A DNA stretch of 64,000 bases, from the NCBI RefSeq assembly GCF_014207355.1, contig NZ_JACHEF010000007.1, positions 186,001 to 250,000 on the forward strand. The letters are read 5' to 3'. Below are positions 34,905-45,984 of the stretch, in pieces (position 1 is the stretch's first letter; each line of letters starts with the position of its first letter). The DNA comes from Mesorhizobium sangaii (GTDB taxonomy: Bacteria > Pseudomonadota > Alphaproteobacteria > Rhizobiales > Rhizobiaceae). The position numbers and the translations under genes were made by a program. Under the pieces are notes generated by a model that did no database searches, was not told the DNA's origin, and saw only the letters and a list, made by a program, of their open reading frames with translations.

Positions 34905-35690
34905 TCAGCTCAGGCCCTTGTCACCATCGGCATGCAGGCGCAGCCCTTTCTGGACGATCTTCTCCTTGGCGGCATCCGCCGGCACGTTCGGTGCATTGGT
35001 AATGCCGGCCCAGGCCGGCGCCGGGTTGTGCGCCCAGTGCACGGCGTTACGCAGCACCTGTTGCACGCCCTCATTGTGATAGATCGGATAGGTTTCGTGG
35101 CCGGGCGAAAAGTAAAAGATCCTGCCGGCGCCGCGCTGGTAGGTCAGTCCGGACCGGAACACCTCGCCGCCCTCGTACCAGGAGACGAACACCGTCTCGA
35201 GCGGCTCCGGCACCGCGAACGGCTCGCCATACATTTCCGTCTCGCCGATCTCCAGGCACTCGCCGATGCCCTGCGCGATCGGGTGGCTGCGGTTGATCGC
35301 CCAGACGCGCTCGCGCTCGCCTGCCTCGCGCCATTTCAGCGAACAGGGTGTCCCCATCAGCCGCTTGAAAATCTTCGAGTAGTGGCCGGAATGGAGCACG
35401 ATCAGCCCCAATCCTTCCCAAACCCGCTTCTGCACCCGCTCGACGATCTCGTCCTTGACCTCGCCATGCGACCTGTGGCCCCACCACAGTAGGACATCGG
35501 TGCTGGCCAGGCGCTGTTCGCTCAAGCCATGTTCGGGTTCCTGCAGGGTGGCGGTGGTCGCCTCGATACCCTTGTCCTGGTTGAGCGCCGCGGCGATCGT
35601 GCCATGCATGCCCAAGGGGTAGAGGTCGCGCACGGCGGCATTGGTCTGCTCATGGACGTTCTCGCCCCAAACGATGGCTTTTGTCGGCAT
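34905..35690 (-). CDS. ThuA-domain protein (trehalose-utilisation type)
   Basis: A 261-residue protein of the ThuA family (PF06283), a class I GATase-like fold. It shows [46 protein letters not shown] and [12 protein letters not shown]. In Sinorhizobium ThuA acts in trehalose and related disaccharide breakdown, but ThuA-like proteins occur with many sugars. ATG 35690 has GGGAGAG upstream. An AAAGCGCTTT palindrome 12 bases further upstream suggests LacI-type control. No ThuB partner is adjacent. Confidence 0.9.
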   Translation of the reverse strand: MPTKAIVWGENVHEQTNAAVRDLYPLGMHGTIAAALNQDKGIEATTATLQEPEHGLSEQRLASTDVLLWWGHRSHGEVKDEIVERVQKRVWEGLGLIVLHSGHYSKIFKRLMGTPCSLKWREAGERERVWAINRSHPIAQGIGECLEIGETEMYGEPFAVPEPLETVFVSWYEGGEVFRSGLTYQRGAGRIFYFSPGHETYPIYHNEGVQQVLRNAVHWAHNPAPAWAGITNAPNVPADAAKEKIVQKGLRLHADGDKGLS

Positions 35691-35701
35691 TTTTCTCTCC
35701 C

Positions 35702-35711
35702 AAAGCGCTTT
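35702..35711 (-). promoter_or_regulatory. LacI-type palindromic operator before the ThuA gene
   Basis: The perfect palindrome AAAGCGCTTT lies 12 bases upstream of the ThuA start codon. This core (GCGC centre with A/T flanks) is typical of LacI-family operators in alphaproteobacteria. No LacI-family gene is in the window. Confidence 0.5.
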
Positions 35712-35766
35712 AAATACCATGTCCAATGGGATTGAGAAGGCCCGATCCGGCCTGGTCCGATGGAAA

Positions 35767-36633
<867 letters not shown>

Positions 36634-36641
<8 letters not shown>

Positions 36642-39627
36642 TGAGGCGCCCTCCCGTCTCATCGAAGAACACCATGCTGGAAACCTCCACTTCGATCACC
36701 CCGTTCGGCATCGGCACGTAGAGCGTGTCGCCCATGCGGTCGCGGCCGCCGGCGACCAGCGCAAGGGCAATCGAGCGGCCGCAATTTTCCGACCAGTAGC
36801 TCGAGGTGACGTGGCCGATCATCTTCATCGGGATCGCCTGCTTCGGATCCTCGACGATCTGCGCGCCTTCTTCCAGCACCACCTTGGGGTCCTTGGTCTT
36901 GAGGCCGACCAGTTGCTTGCGGCCCTTCGCGACCAGATCCGGCCGCGCCATGCCGCGGATGCCGACGAAATCGGCCTTCTTCTTGCCGACTGCCCAGTCG
37001 AGCCCGGCATCGTTCGGCGTCACCGTGCCGTCGGTATCCTGGCCGACGATGATGTAGCCCTTTTCGGCGCGCAGCACGTGCATGGCTTCAGTGCCGTAGG
37101 CCGCCGCATCATGCTTCTGGCCCTCGGCCCACAGCGCTTCCCAGACGGCCTGGCCGTAGTCGGCCGGCACATTGACCTCGAAGCCACGCTCGCCGGTGAA
37201 CGACATGCGGAACAGCCGGGTCGGCACACCGCAGATCTTGCCTTCGCGCACCGACATATGCGGCAGCGCCTCGTCAGACATGTCGATGCCTTCGACCAGC
37301 GGCGCGATGATGTCGCGCGACTTCGGCCCTTGCACCGCGATGACCGCCCATTGTTCGGTGATCGAGGTCAGCCAGACATTCAGGTGCGGGAACTCGGTCT
37401 GGAGATAATCCTCCATGTGGTTCATGACGCGCGGCGCGCCGCCGGTCGTCGTCGTCACATGGAAGCGGTCGGGCGCCAGCCTGCCGACGACGCCGTCATC
37501 ATAGATGAAACCGTCCTCGCGCAGCATGATGCCATAGCGACAACGGCCGGGCTCCAGCTTCTCCCACGGATTGGTGTAGAGCAGCTCCATGAACTTGGCC
37601 GCATCCGGCCCGACCACTTCGATCTTGCCGAGCGTCGAGGCATCGAACAGGCCGGCCGTCTTGCGCACCGCGACGCATTCGCGGTCGACCGCGGCATGCA
37701 TGTCTTCGCCCGCCTTGGGAAAATACCAGGCGCGCTTCCACTGTCCGACATCCTCGAACACGGCGCCTTGCGCCTCGGCCCACGGATGGATCGCCGTCTT
37801 GCGCGTCGGGTCGAACAGCGGACCGCGCGCGTGGCTGACGATCGCCCCGAAGGTCACCGGCGTATAGGGCGCGCGGAACGTGGTCAGGCCGACTTCAGGG
37901 ATCGGCTTGCCAAGCTCCTCGGCGGCGATCGCCAGGCCGTGCATGTTGGAGGTCTTGCCCTGGTCGGTCGCCATGCCGTTGGTGGTGAAGCGCTTGACGT
38001 GCTCGATCGAGCGCATGCCCTCATGCACCGCCTGGCGGATATCCTTGGCGGTGACGTCGTTCTGGAAATCGACGAACGCCTTCACCGTCGTGTCCGGGCC
38101 GGCACCGGGGGCAGCCCCCAGCATGCCGCGCGACCAGCTCTCCGAGGCGTCGACCTTCGGCCTGTTGCTCTTGACGGTTTTAGCACCGGTATCTTTCGCT
38201 GCCTTCTCGCCGGCCGCATAGGCCTCGTCGATCGTCGCCGACAGCCCGTCGGTGCCGTTGCAGGCGCCGACCGAGACGCAATCCTGCGCATAGGTGCCCG
38301 GCACGAAGCGCTTGGTCTCGTCGTTGAAGGCGACCTTGCCGCGCGACTGCGAGAATAGATGTACCGACGGCGTCCAGCCGGCCGACATCAGGATCGCATC
38401 GACCGGGATGGTGCGTTCGCCGCCGCCATTCTTCGGCTGCACGGTCATCGACGACACCCGCAATTTGCCGCCGGCGCGGATCACCGCGCGGCCGAAATTG
38501 ACCTCGATGCCGAGCGCCCTCGCCTCGTCGATCACCGGTCCGGTCGGATGGTCGCGCAGGTCGACGATCGCCGCCACCTGGACGCCGGCCTTCTTCAGGT
38601 CTATCGCCGCCGCATAGGCGGAATCGTTGGCGGTGTAGACGCCGACTTGTCTGCCGACCGCGACGCCATAGTGGTTGAGATAGGTGCGCGCCGCACCGGC
38701 CAGCATTATGCCCGGCCGGTCATTGTCGGCGAACACCATGTGCCTTTCGATGGCACCGGAGGCCAGCACCACGCGCTTGGCCCTCACCTGCCACAGCCGC
38801 TCGCGTGGCAGATCATGGCCGGGGGTCGAGAGATGATCGCTGACGCGCTCGACCAGGCCGACGAAATTCTGCGCGTAGTAGCCGAAGGCCGTCGTGCGCG
38901 AGAGCACGCGGACATTGTCCATGCCTTGGAGCTCGGCAATCGCCGCCTGCGCCCAGGCAAAGCCGTCCTGGCCATCGATCCCGGCGCCGGTCTCGAAACG
39001 CAGGCTGCCGCCGAACTCGGCCTGCTCGTCGGCCAGGATGACGCGCACCCCGGTCTCGGCCGCGGCAAGTGCTGCCGCGATGCCGGCCGCACCGCCGCCG
39101 AGCACCAGCACATCGCAATGCCCATAGCGCGACGAATAATGGTCGGGGTCCGGCTGGTCAGGAGAAACGCCAAGCCCAGCCGCGGCGCGGATCTTGGGCT
39201 CGTAGAGGCTCTTCCAGGCCGCTTTCGGCCACATGAAGGTCTTGTAGTAGAAGCCGGCCGAAAACAGCGGCGACGCAATGTCGTTGACCGCGCCGACGTC
39301 GAAGGACAACGACGGCCAGCGATTCTGCGACTGTGCTTCAAGCCCGTCATAGAGCTCCTGCACGGTGGCCCGCACGTTCGGCGTCTTGCGCGCCGCGTCG
39401 CGCTTGATCTCGACCAGCGCGTTGGGCTCTTCCGCGCCCGCCGACAGGATGCCGCGCGGTCGGTGGTACTTGAACGAGCGGCCGACGAGATGGACGCCAT
39501 TGGCAAGCAATGCCGAGGCCAGCGTATCGCCCTCGATGCCGGTGTAGGCCTGGCCATCGAAGTTGAACCGCGCGGTCTTCGCCTGTTTCAGGCGGCCGGC
39601 ACCGGGAATGCGGAACGCGCCGCTCAT
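36634..39627 (-). CDS. soxA: Sarcosine oxidase alpha subunit
   Basis: A 997-residue subunit. An N-terminal Fer2_4-like domain (FRIPGAGRL to about residue 95) precedes the NAD-binding pyridine nucleotide-disulfide domain with VLVLGGGAAGIAAALAAAE near 175. The C-terminal GCV_T-like domain (about 600-997) includes GLFDASTLGKIEVVGPDA and RAEKGYIIVGQDTDGTVTP and binds tetrahydrofolate. The length fits the family (about 965-1000). ATG 39627 is fixed by a four-base overlap with soxD. Confidence 0.97.
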
Positions 39628-39935
39628 TTGGCAACCACTTCGTTGGAGATTTTGGGCAGGTTCGACGGTTTTGGCTCGCCGGCCTTGTAGGTCATGATGA
39701 ACTTGTCGGTGACGGTGTCGCGCACCGCATTGAAGAAGCGGGCGCAGCCATGCATGTGCCGCCAACGCTCATAGATGATGCCCTTGGGATTCGAGCGGAT
39801 GAAGAAGAACTTCTCGAAATCGTCGTCGCTCTCGCCAGCCATGTTGGCCGAGCGCGCGATATGCGCCTCGCCGGCGTTGCGGAACTCAAGTTCCGGGCGC
39901 TCTTCCTCGCAATAGGGGCAGCGGATGAGAAGCAT
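39624..39935 (-). CDS. soxD: Sarcosine oxidase delta subunit
   Basis: A 103-residue subunit that binds zinc. The ligands are visible as Cys6 and Cys9 in RCPYCEE and the His/Cys cluster HMHGCARFF near residue 60. The conserved ERWRHMHGC block is typical. ATG 39935 has AGGAACG upstream. It starts 11 bases after the unknown gene inserted between soxB and soxD. Confidence 0.95.
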   Translation of the reverse strand: MLLIRCPYCEEERPELEFRNAGEAHIARSANMAGESDDDFEKFFFIRSNPKGIIYERWRHMHGCARFFNAVRDTVTDKFIMTYKAGEPKPSNLPKISNEVVAK

Positions 39936-39946
39936 TTGGTTCGTTC

Positions 39947-40369
39947 CTACAATTCGCCGTTGCCGACGTGAGCGCCGGCGGGTTGGTCGCAAAGCCTCTG
40001 GCCCATGGCCGCAAAGGGCGCGACGAGCCGGATGCGCTCCTCCACGCTTGCAGCCGGCCGAAACAGGTCGCGGTACGCCATGTTGCCGATGGTGAGTTGC
40101 ATCGGATCGGTCGTGACGATGACGCGGCGCGGCTCGAATGTGTCGTCCTCATCCTGGTCGGAAGGCATGTTCTCCAGGAACATGACCACCTTCTGGCCGC
40201 CGCTCCACACGCAGGCCAGGATGCCGTCATCGACGGAAAACGGCCATCCGGCCTCGTTCCCGGCGCGGCTGATCGGCTGCGTACGCACTTCGTCCGCCGA
40301 GGGAAAATGGAACATGCCTTGTTCCCCCGCCAGCATCAGCGGCATCGCGACAGCCATCTGCGCCATCAT
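39947..40369 (-). CDS. Unknown protein encoded between soxB and soxD
   Basis: A 140-residue protein whose ATG at 40369 shares one base with the soxB stop (TGATG), with soxD 11 bases downstream, so it is translated as part of the operon. The first 20 residues ([20 protein letters not shown]) are hydrophobic and could be a weak signal or membrane anchor. A central WPFSVDDGILACVWSG followed by an acidic SDQDEDD stretch recalls DUF2511/YebY-like proteins only loosely. No enzyme motif is seen. The usual sox order is B-D-A-G, so this is an extra gene. Confidence 0.8.
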   Translation of the reverse strand: MMAQMAVAMPLMLAGEQGMFHFPSADEVRTQPISRAGNEAGWPFSVDDGILACVWSGGQKVVMFLENMPSDQDEDDTFEPRRVIVTTDPMQLTIGNMAYRDLFRPAASVEERIRLVAPFAAMGQRLCDQPAGAHVGNGEL

Positions 40370-41622
40370 CAGTGCGCCACCGCCGCCGCTGCCGCCTCGT
40401 CGATGAGGCGGCCAGTGCGGAAGCGTTCGATGGTGAAGGGCGCGTTGATCGGATGCGGATCGTCCCTGGCGATGGTGTGGGCAAAGACATGGCCGGAGCC
40501 CGGCGTCGCCTTGAAGCCGCCCGTGCCCCAGCCGCAATTGACATAGAGGCCGGGCACCGGCGTCTTGGCCAGGATCGGCGAGCGGTCGGGCGTGACGTCG
40601 ACGATGCCGCCCCATGAGCGCAGCATTTTCATGCGCGTGAAGATCGGGAACATCTCGCAGATGGCGTCGAGCGTGTGCTGCAATATGTGCAGGCCGCCGG
40701 TCTGCGAATAGGAGACATACTGGTCGGTGCCGGCGCCGATCACCAGTTCGCCCTTGTCAGACTGCGAGATATAGGCATGCACCGTGTTCGACATCACCAC
40801 GCACGGCACCACCGGCTTGACCGGCTCCGACACCAGCGCCTGCAGCGGATAGCTTTCCAGCGGCATGCGCACGCCGGCCATGTTCATGATGACGGAGGAA
40901 TGGCCGGCGGCGACGACACCGACCTTCTTGGCGCCGATGAAGCCGCGCGTCGTGTCGACGCCCATGACCGCGCCATTGGCCGCCCGCTTGACGCCGGTGA
41001 CCTCGCAATTCTGGATGATGTGGACGCCGCGCGCCGAGGCGCCGCGCGCATAGCCCCAGGCCACGGCATCGTGGCGCGCCGTGCCGCCGCGGCGCTGCAG
41101 CGCCGCACCGACGACGGGATAGCGCGCATCCTTGGAGGTGTTGAGGGGCGGGCAGAATTCCTTCGCCTGCTCCGGCGTCAGCCATTCATTGTCGATGCCG
41201 TTCAGCCGGTTGGCGTGGACATGCCGCTTCAGCACCTGGATGTCGTGCACATTGTGAGCCAGCATCATGACGCCGCGCGCCGAATACATGACGTTGTAGT
41301 TGAGTTCCTGGCTCAGCCCGTCCCACAGCTTCAGCGCATGGTCGTAGATGCCGGCGCTCTCGTCATAGAGATAGTTCGAGCGGATGATGGTGGTGTTGCG
41401 GCCGGTGTTGCCGCCGCCGAGCCAGCCCTTTTCCAGCACCGCGACATTGGTGATGCCGTGCACCGTGGCGAGGTAATAGGCGGTGGCCAGGCCATGACCG
41501 CCGGCGCCGACGATAATGACATCGTATTCCTTCTTCGGCTCAGGCGAGGACCATTGTTCCTCCCAGCCCTTGTGGCCGCGCATGGCCTCGCGGGCGATGG
41601 CGAATACCGAATATTTCTTCAA
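40369..41622 (-). CDS. soxB: Sarcosine oxidase beta subunit
   Basis: A 417-residue DAO-fold flavoprotein. The N-terminus [23 protein letters not shown] is the standard SoxB start; FAD binds at [36 protein letters not shown] carries the His that anchors covalent FMN. The start is TTG at 41622, with GAGG about 10 bases upstream. A longer frame to 41760 adds only Arg-rich residues. This is the first sox gene; it holds the substrate site. Confidence 0.96.
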   Translation of the reverse strand: MKKYSVFAIAREAMRGHKGWEEQWSSPEPKKEYDVIIVGAGGHGLATAYYLATVHGITNVAVLEKGWLGGGNTGRNTTIIRSNYLYDESAGIYDHALKLWDGLSQELNYNVMYSARGVMMLAHNVHDIQVLKRHVHANRLNGIDNEWLTPEQAKEFCPPLNTSKDARYPVVGAALQRRGGTARHDAVAWGYARGASARGVHIIQNCEVTGVKRAANGAVMGVDTTRGFIGAKKVGVVAAGHSSVIMNMAGVRMPLESYPLQALVSEPVKPVVPCVVMSNTVHAYISQSDKGELVIGAGTDQYVSYSQTGGLHILQHTLDAICEMFPIFTRMKMLRSWGGIVDVTPDRSPILAKTPVPGLYVNCGWGTGGFKATPGSGHVFAHTIARDDPHPINAPFTIERFRTGRLIDEAAAAAVAH

Positions 41623-41822
41623 CGTTCCAGCCTCGCAAATGGCGGCAGGGCATTCTATCGACCCCGGCGCGCGAGGAGTATCACTAGCGAAACGCAGCTT
41701 CCACCCTTGCGCTGTTTGCGACGGCGCTTGCCGTTTTGCGCCGCGCCGAAAATGACGCATGCGATCTGGTGGCCATGGTTGCCATCAGTCACATTGCCGT
41801 CGCGACACTCTGGAGGACGATC

Positions 41823-42191
41823 ATGGGCAACGCCTGGTGGAATTTGACGTTGCGCTTCCTGCTGGAGCTTGCCGCCTTGCTTGGCCTTGGCCTGGCGGGG
41901 TGGGGTCTCTCCGATGGATTGTGGCGCTGGATCCTGGCCGTGGCCTTGCCGCTCATCGCCGCTGCCTTGTGGGGCACCTTCGCCGTCCTCGACGATCCGA
42001 GCCGGTCGGGCCGTGCTCCGGTGCCGGTACCGGGTGCGGTGCGGCTGGCGCTGGAACTGACGATCCTGTTCGGTGGTGCCGCAGGATTCTACGTGGCCGG
42101 CTACACGACCGCCGGCATCATCGTCGCCCTGCTCATCGTCATCAGCTACGCATTCTCGCTCGACCGACTCAGCTGGCTGCTGAAGCAATAG
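41823..42191 (+). CDS. YrdB-family (DUF2568) membrane protein
   Basis: A 122-residue protein with four hydrophobic segments. WWNLTLRFLLELAALLGLGLAGWG at the start and GTFAVLDDPSRSG in the middle fit the YrdB/DUF2568 family, function unknown. GGAGG precedes the ATG at 41823. The gene stands alone, divergent from soxB. Confidence 0.8.
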   Translation: MGNAWWNLTLRFLLELAALLGLGLAGWGLSDGLWRWILAVALPLIAAALWGTFAVLDDPSRSGRAPVPVPGAVRLALELTILFGGAAGFYVAGYTTAGIIVALLIVISYAFSLDRLSWLLKQ

Positions 42192-42353
42192 GTCGCCCAA
42201 CCCGCATCCCCTTTCGCGGCTCGCTCCTCCAACGCCCAACGGCAAGATCCAACTGTGCAGGTATCGGGTGTCGCGGGTAGGCGTGGCCTGCGATCAACGG
42301 GCCTCGTTGCCGGCACCAGTCGGCCAGACAGGACCGACAGAGGGACGACAGCC

Positions 42354-43112
42354 ATGCTCGCACTCGCCAACAAGATCGCCATCGTCACCGGCGCCAGTTC
42401 CGGCATCGGCCGCGCCACCGCAAGACTCTTCGCCGAGGAAGGCGCCAGGGTCATCGTCGCCGCCCGCCGCCGGGCCGAGCTCGATGCTCTGGTGGCCGAG
42501 ATAGCCGACGCCGACGGCACGGCCGTCGCCCTTGCCGGCGATGTCCGCGACGAAGCCTATGCGAAAGCCCTTGTCGATCTGGCCGTCGAAAAATTCGGCG
42601 GCCTCGACATCGCCTTCAACAATGCCGGCGCCGTCGGGCCGATGGGTCCGATTTCGGATCTGTCGCTGGAGGGATGGCGCGAGACGCTTGACACCAACCT
42701 AACCAGCGCGTTTCTCGGCGCAAAATATCAGGTGCCGGCGATGATCGAGCGCGGCGGTGGTTCGCTGATCTTCACCTCCACCTTCGTCGGTAACACCGTC
42801 GGCATGCCCGGCATGACCAGCTATGCCGCGAGCAAGGCCGGGCTGATCGGGCTGACGCAGGTGCTTGCCGCGGAATATGGCCCGAAAGGCGTGCGGGTCA
42901 ACGCGCTGCTGCCCGGCGGCACCGACACGCCGGCGGCCACCTTCAAGACCCCCGAATCGCAGGCTTTCGTCGAAAACCTGCATGCCTTGAAACGTGTCGC
43001 GACACCGGTAGAGATCGCCCGCTCGGCCCTCTACCTCGCCTCGGACGCTTCGAGCTTCACCACCGGAACGGCATTGCTTGCCGATGGAGGCGTGTCGATC
43101 AACCGGACGTGA
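42354..43112 (+). CDS. SDR-family oxidoreductase
   Basis: A 252-residue classical SDR. The cofactor motif TGASSGIGRATA is at about 12-23, NNAG at about 88, and the active site as TSTFVG and YAASKAG. It ends LLADGGVSINRT. AGAGGG lies upstream of ATG 42354. No operon partner is evident; substrate unknown. Confidence 0.92.
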   Translation: MLALANKIAIVTGASSGIGRATARLFAEEGARVIVAARRRAELDALVAEIADADGTAVALAGDVRDEAYAKALVDLAVEKFGGLDIAFNNAGAVGPMGPISDLSLEGWRETLDTNLTSAFLGAKYQVPAMIERGGGSLIFTSTFVGNTVGMPGMTSYAASKAGLIGLTQVLAAEYGPKGVRVNALLPGGTDTPAATFKTPESQAFVENLHALKRVATPVEIARSALYLASDASSFTTGTALLADGGVSINRT

Positions 43113-43238
43113 AGGGCATTCACAGCAAATAGGCATGTTCGTTGCCGCAAGGCAGACCGCCGGTCTTGCTTTTTCGGCACGATTTGGCGATGCCGTTTCT
43201 GTCGAAACAGGCCTTTTGCCAATACAGGTCCTGGAACC

Positions 43239-43625
43239 ATGATGCTGATCAGAACCTACGTGGCTGCGAGCGCAATCGAAGGCGTCGGCGTGTTCGCCGC
43301 CGAGCCGATCCGGAAAGGCGCCTCGATCTGGCGGCTCGATCCGGATTTCGACCGGTTGATTCCGATGGAAAGATACGAGGCAGCACCCTCGCATCTGAGG
43401 GAATTGCTCGACCGCTATGCCTATCCGAGCCCGGATCGTCCTGGTTTCATGGTCTATGAGGTCGACAATGGACGCTTCATGAATCACGCCGAACGGCCGA
43501 ACACGGATTTTTCGCAGTATGGCGGCGCCATCGCCACCCGCGACATCGCGGCCGGCGAGGAGATCACCTGCGACTATGGCGAGTTCTTCGAGGATTTCGA
43601 GCGGCTTCACCTCGCAACGGCGTAG
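43239..43625 (+). CDS. SET-domain protein
   Basis: A 128-residue protein made of a single SET domain. The opening IRTYVAASAIEGVGVFAAEPIRKGA, the cofactor region GRFMNHAERPNT (NH motif) and the end EEITCDYGEFF (the catalytic Tyr in the DYGE motif) are readable. SET proteins methylate lysines with SAM; bacterial single-domain forms have few known targets. Its neighbour rpsU encodes a Lys/Arg-rich ribosomal protein, an interesting possible target, but this is only inference. Starts at 43239 or 43242. Confidence 0.9.
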   Translation: MMLIRTYVAASAIEGVGVFAAEPIRKGASIWRLDPDFDRLIPMERYEAAPSHLRELLDRYAYPSPDRPGFMVYEVDNGRFMNHAERPNTDFSQYGGAIATRDIAAGEEITCDYGEFFEDFERLHLATA

Positions 43626-43803
43626 TCGGCTCCCTATCCAGCCGCAAAACGGCTGCGGTTTGGCCGTTGATGTTCATTTCGGCTGTGGACAGCGCGGCCT
43701 GATTCTGCTATCAGCCGCCACAATTCGTGGTGTAGATCGCCGCGGAGGCTTGTGGCTATGGCTGCTTGCCTGTTGATAACAAACCCGAAAGACAGGATTG
43801 CCC

Positions 43804-44082
43804 GTGCAGGTACTCGTCCGCGACAATAACGTTGATCAGGCGCTTCGCGCGCTCAAGAAGAAGATGCAGCGCGAAGGCATTTTCCGCGAAATGAAGATGC
43901 GCGGCCATTACGAGAAGCCTTCCGAGAAGCGCGCCCGTGAAAAGGCCGAAGCCGTGCGCCGTGCCCGCAAGCTGGCCCGCAAGCGCGCACAGCGCGAAGG
44001 CCTGCTGCCGATGACGCCGCGTCCGGTTGCTGCTGGCGCCGCCGGCGGTGCAGGTGGTGCTCCGCGCCCGCCGCGGTTCTAA
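43804..44082 (+). CDS. rpsU: 30S ribosomal protein S21
   Basis: A 92-residue S21. [20 protein letters not shown] and [20 protein letters not shown] are the family core, followed by a very basic helix. A C-terminal Gly/Ala/Pro-rich tail of about 20 residues exceeds the roughly 70 residues of enteric S21, as in other rhizobia. The start is GTG at 43804; a TTG at 43798 is possible but would add two residues. A strong terminator follows. Confidence 0.96.
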   Translation: MQVLVRDNNVDQALRALKKKMQREGIFREMKMRGHYEKPSEKRAREKAEAVRRARKLARKRAQREGLLPMTPRPVAAGAAGGAGGAPRPPRF

Positions 44083-44116
44083 CGCCAATTTTTCGTCCTT
44101 TTCGGAGGATACCAGA

Positions 44117-44149
44117 GGTGGCGCGATGCGGAATCGCCGCCACCTTTTT
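44117..44149 (+). terminator. Rho-independent terminator after rpsU
   Basis: GGTGGCG (44117-44123) pairs with CGCCACC (44138-44144), extended by inner CGAT/ATCG pairing, and is followed by TTTTT. It lies 35 bases after the rpsU stop. Confidence 0.88.
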
Positions 44150-44274
44150 GTTTAGGGCGACAGGCGTCCACTTGGACGCGCAAAGGACGCTCTAACACTC
44201 TACGACAATTTTGACCCGGCCCGGAGGGGGGACCCGGACCCGAGTGACGCGACTGAAGTGAGGACAGGGCAGAC

Positions 44275-45126
44275 ATGAACGCAATCGGCGTGGAGCGCAG
44301 AACCTCATTGCGCGGCTTTGCCCTGACGGCAGCCCTGCTTTCCGGGCTGGCGCTGGCCGGCTGCCAGACGGCAGGCCCTACAGGCGAATTCAACAACATC
44401 GACAAGGCGCAAGGCTCGAGCGAGAACATCTCCTCGCTGTCGGCGGTGATCCAGCGCAATCCCCAGGATCCCGAAGGCTACAATGTGCGCGGCTCCGCTT
44501 ATGGCCGTGGCGGCCAGTACCAGGCGGCGCTCCAGGATTTCAACACCGCCATCCAGCTCAACCCGAATTTCTTCCAGGCCTATTCGAACCGTGCGCTCAT
44601 TCAGCGCTTCCTAGGCAATCAGAAGGCCGCGCTCGACGACTACAACCGTTCGATCCAGATCAATGGCAATTATGACGCCGCCTATATCGGCCGCGGCAAT
44701 CTCTATCGCAAGGCGGGTCGCACCCAGGATGCCTTCAACGACTTCCAGAAGGCAATCCAGCTCGACACCACCGATGCGCGCGCTTACCACAATCGCGGCC
44801 TGATCTATCAGAGCCAGGGCCAGCACAAATTCGCCATCGAGGATTTCTCGACCGCCATCTCGCTGGCGCCGGACGCAGCCGAGCCCTACAACGGCCGTGG
44901 CCTTTCCTATCTGGCCACCAACGACGAAGACAACGCCTTTGCCGACTTCAACATGGCGATCAAGCTCGATGGCAAGAACGCCGAGGCCTGGGCCAATCAG
45001 GCGCTGATCTACGAGCGGCGCGGCGACAAGGTCAAAGCCGGGAAATCCTACCGCGAAGCCGTGCATCTTGATCCGACCTACCAGCCGGCCAAGGATGGCC
45101 TCGCCCGCGTCAGCGGTGCGACTTAG
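44275..45126 (+). CDS. TPR-repeat lipoprotein, NlpI-like
   Basis: A 283-residue protein. A lipoprotein signal ends in LALAGC, with Cys at about residue 30, so it is probably a lipid-anchored periplasmic protein. About six TPR units follow, for example PEGYNVRGSAYGRGGQYQAALQDF and AAYIGRGNLYRKAGRTQDAFNDF, each of 34 residues. TPR scaffolds bind partner proteins; NlpI-like ones work with cell-wall hydrolases and proteases. Partner unknown. Confidence 0.92.
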   Translation: MNAIGVERRTSLRGFALTAALLSGLALAGCQTAGPTGEFNNIDKAQGSSENISSLSAVIQRNPQDPEGYNVRGSAYGRGGQYQAALQDFNTAIQLNPNFFQAYSNRALIQRFLGNQKAALDDYNRSIQINGNYDAAYIGRGNLYRKAGRTQDAFNDFQKAIQLDTTDARAYHNRGLIYQSQGQHKFAIEDFSTAISLAPDAAEPYNGRGLSYLATNDEDNAFADFNMAIKLDGKNAEAWANQALIYERRGDKVKAGKSYREAVHLDPTYQPAKDGLARVSGAT

Positions 45127-45255
45127 CGCCAATCAAAGCTCCCGTTGAGCACCCGAAAGAGCGCGCGGCTTTCGAAAACCTGTCAATCCGGCAACCGCGC
45201 ATTAACCCCGGCGGCAAGGTGTTGGCGCGTGCCTTGTTCGCGCCAAGTTTTCAGG

Positions 45256-45281
45256 GGAACGGTCTGGCCACCCAAGCCGTT
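45256..45281 (+). promoter_or_regulatory. EcfG-type general-stress promoter
   Basis: GGAAC at 45256-45260, 17 bases, CGTT at 45278-45281. The expected start is near 45289, 23 bases before the DUF992 start codon. Confidence 0.65.
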
Positions 45282-45311
45282 ATTCCCAGCAATTTGCGAA
45301 AGGACACACCC

Positions 45312-45788
45312 ATGATCAAGAAACTCGCCTGCGCCGCTGCCCTCGTCACGACGGTGTTCGCCGCCGCCCCTGCCAGCGCCGGCAAGCTGCAGCTCGGAAC
45401 GCTCGACTGCACTATTGATGGCGGCACCTCTTACATCGTCGCTTCCAACAAGGGCGTGTCCTGTGTCTTCCGCCCCTACCATCACGGACCGTCGGAGATT
45501 TACACCGGCGTCATCTCCAAGATCGGCGTTGATGTCGGCCAGACGCATCAGGGCCAGCTCGTCTGGGCCGTGCTGGCGGCAACGCGCGAACGTGATGCTG
45601 GCGATCTCGCCGGCAGCTATTATGGTGTCAATGCCGAGGCCAGCGTGGTGACCGGCGGCGGCGCCAACCTGCTGGTCGGTGGCTTCAACAGCGCCTTCAT
45701 GCTGGAGCCGCTCAGCGTGCAAGCACAGACCGGCGTCAACCTCGCCGTGGCCGTGACCTCGCTCGAGCTGATCCACTCGCTCAAATGA
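45312..45788 (+). CDS. DUF992 exported protein, copy 1
   Basis: A 158-residue secreted protein. The signal MIKKLACAAALVTTVFAAAPASA is cut before GKLQLGTLDC. The DUF992 pattern follows: IDGGTSYIVASNKGVSCVFRP, YTGVISKIGVDVG, and a glycine-rich end GGGANLLVGGFNSAFMLEPLSVQAQTG. Two Cys could pair. The ATG at 45312 is chosen because it begins the signal. Function unknown; it has an EcfG-type promoter and is paralogous to the gene at 45985. Confidence 0.9.
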   Translation: MIKKLACAAALVTTVFAAAPASAGKLQLGTLDCTIDGGTSYIVASNKGVSCVFRPYHHGPSEIYTGVISKIGVDVGQTHQGQLVWAVLAATRERDAGDLAGSYYGVNAEASVVTGGGANLLVGGFNSAFMLEPLSVQAQTGVNLAVAVTSLELIHSLK

Positions 45789-45869
45789 TTGCATGGAGCC
45801 ATGCGCTCCACGACCCCTCAATTTGCGGCGCGGAACCAGATAGGATGGTTCCGCGCCGTTTGATTCTGA

Positions 45870-45960
45870 GAGCAATAGCCGGAAAAGTGTGAAACGGCTT
45901 TCCCAGGAAAAGCGCGTAGCGCTTTCTCCAGAGAATTGCGTCAAGACAAAGAGATAGAGC
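45870..45960. repeat. Mosaic intergenic repeat, family B copy 1
   Basis: Shares GGAAAAGTGTGAAACGG and AAAGCGCGTAGCGCTTT modules with the element at 48101, and an AATTGCGT end. It lies between the two DUF992 genes. Such modular elements resemble the RIME-type repeats of rhizobia (recall). Confidence 0.75.
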
Positions 45961-45984
45961 GGTTCCGAACCGCTGGGGGACCGC

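Noticed and set aside
40369-41622. SoxB considered truncated because no ATG starts the family N-terminus
   Set aside because: A TTG at 41622 begins exactly at the conserved SoxB start and a Shine-Dalgarno-like GAGG is upstream, giving the full 417 residues.
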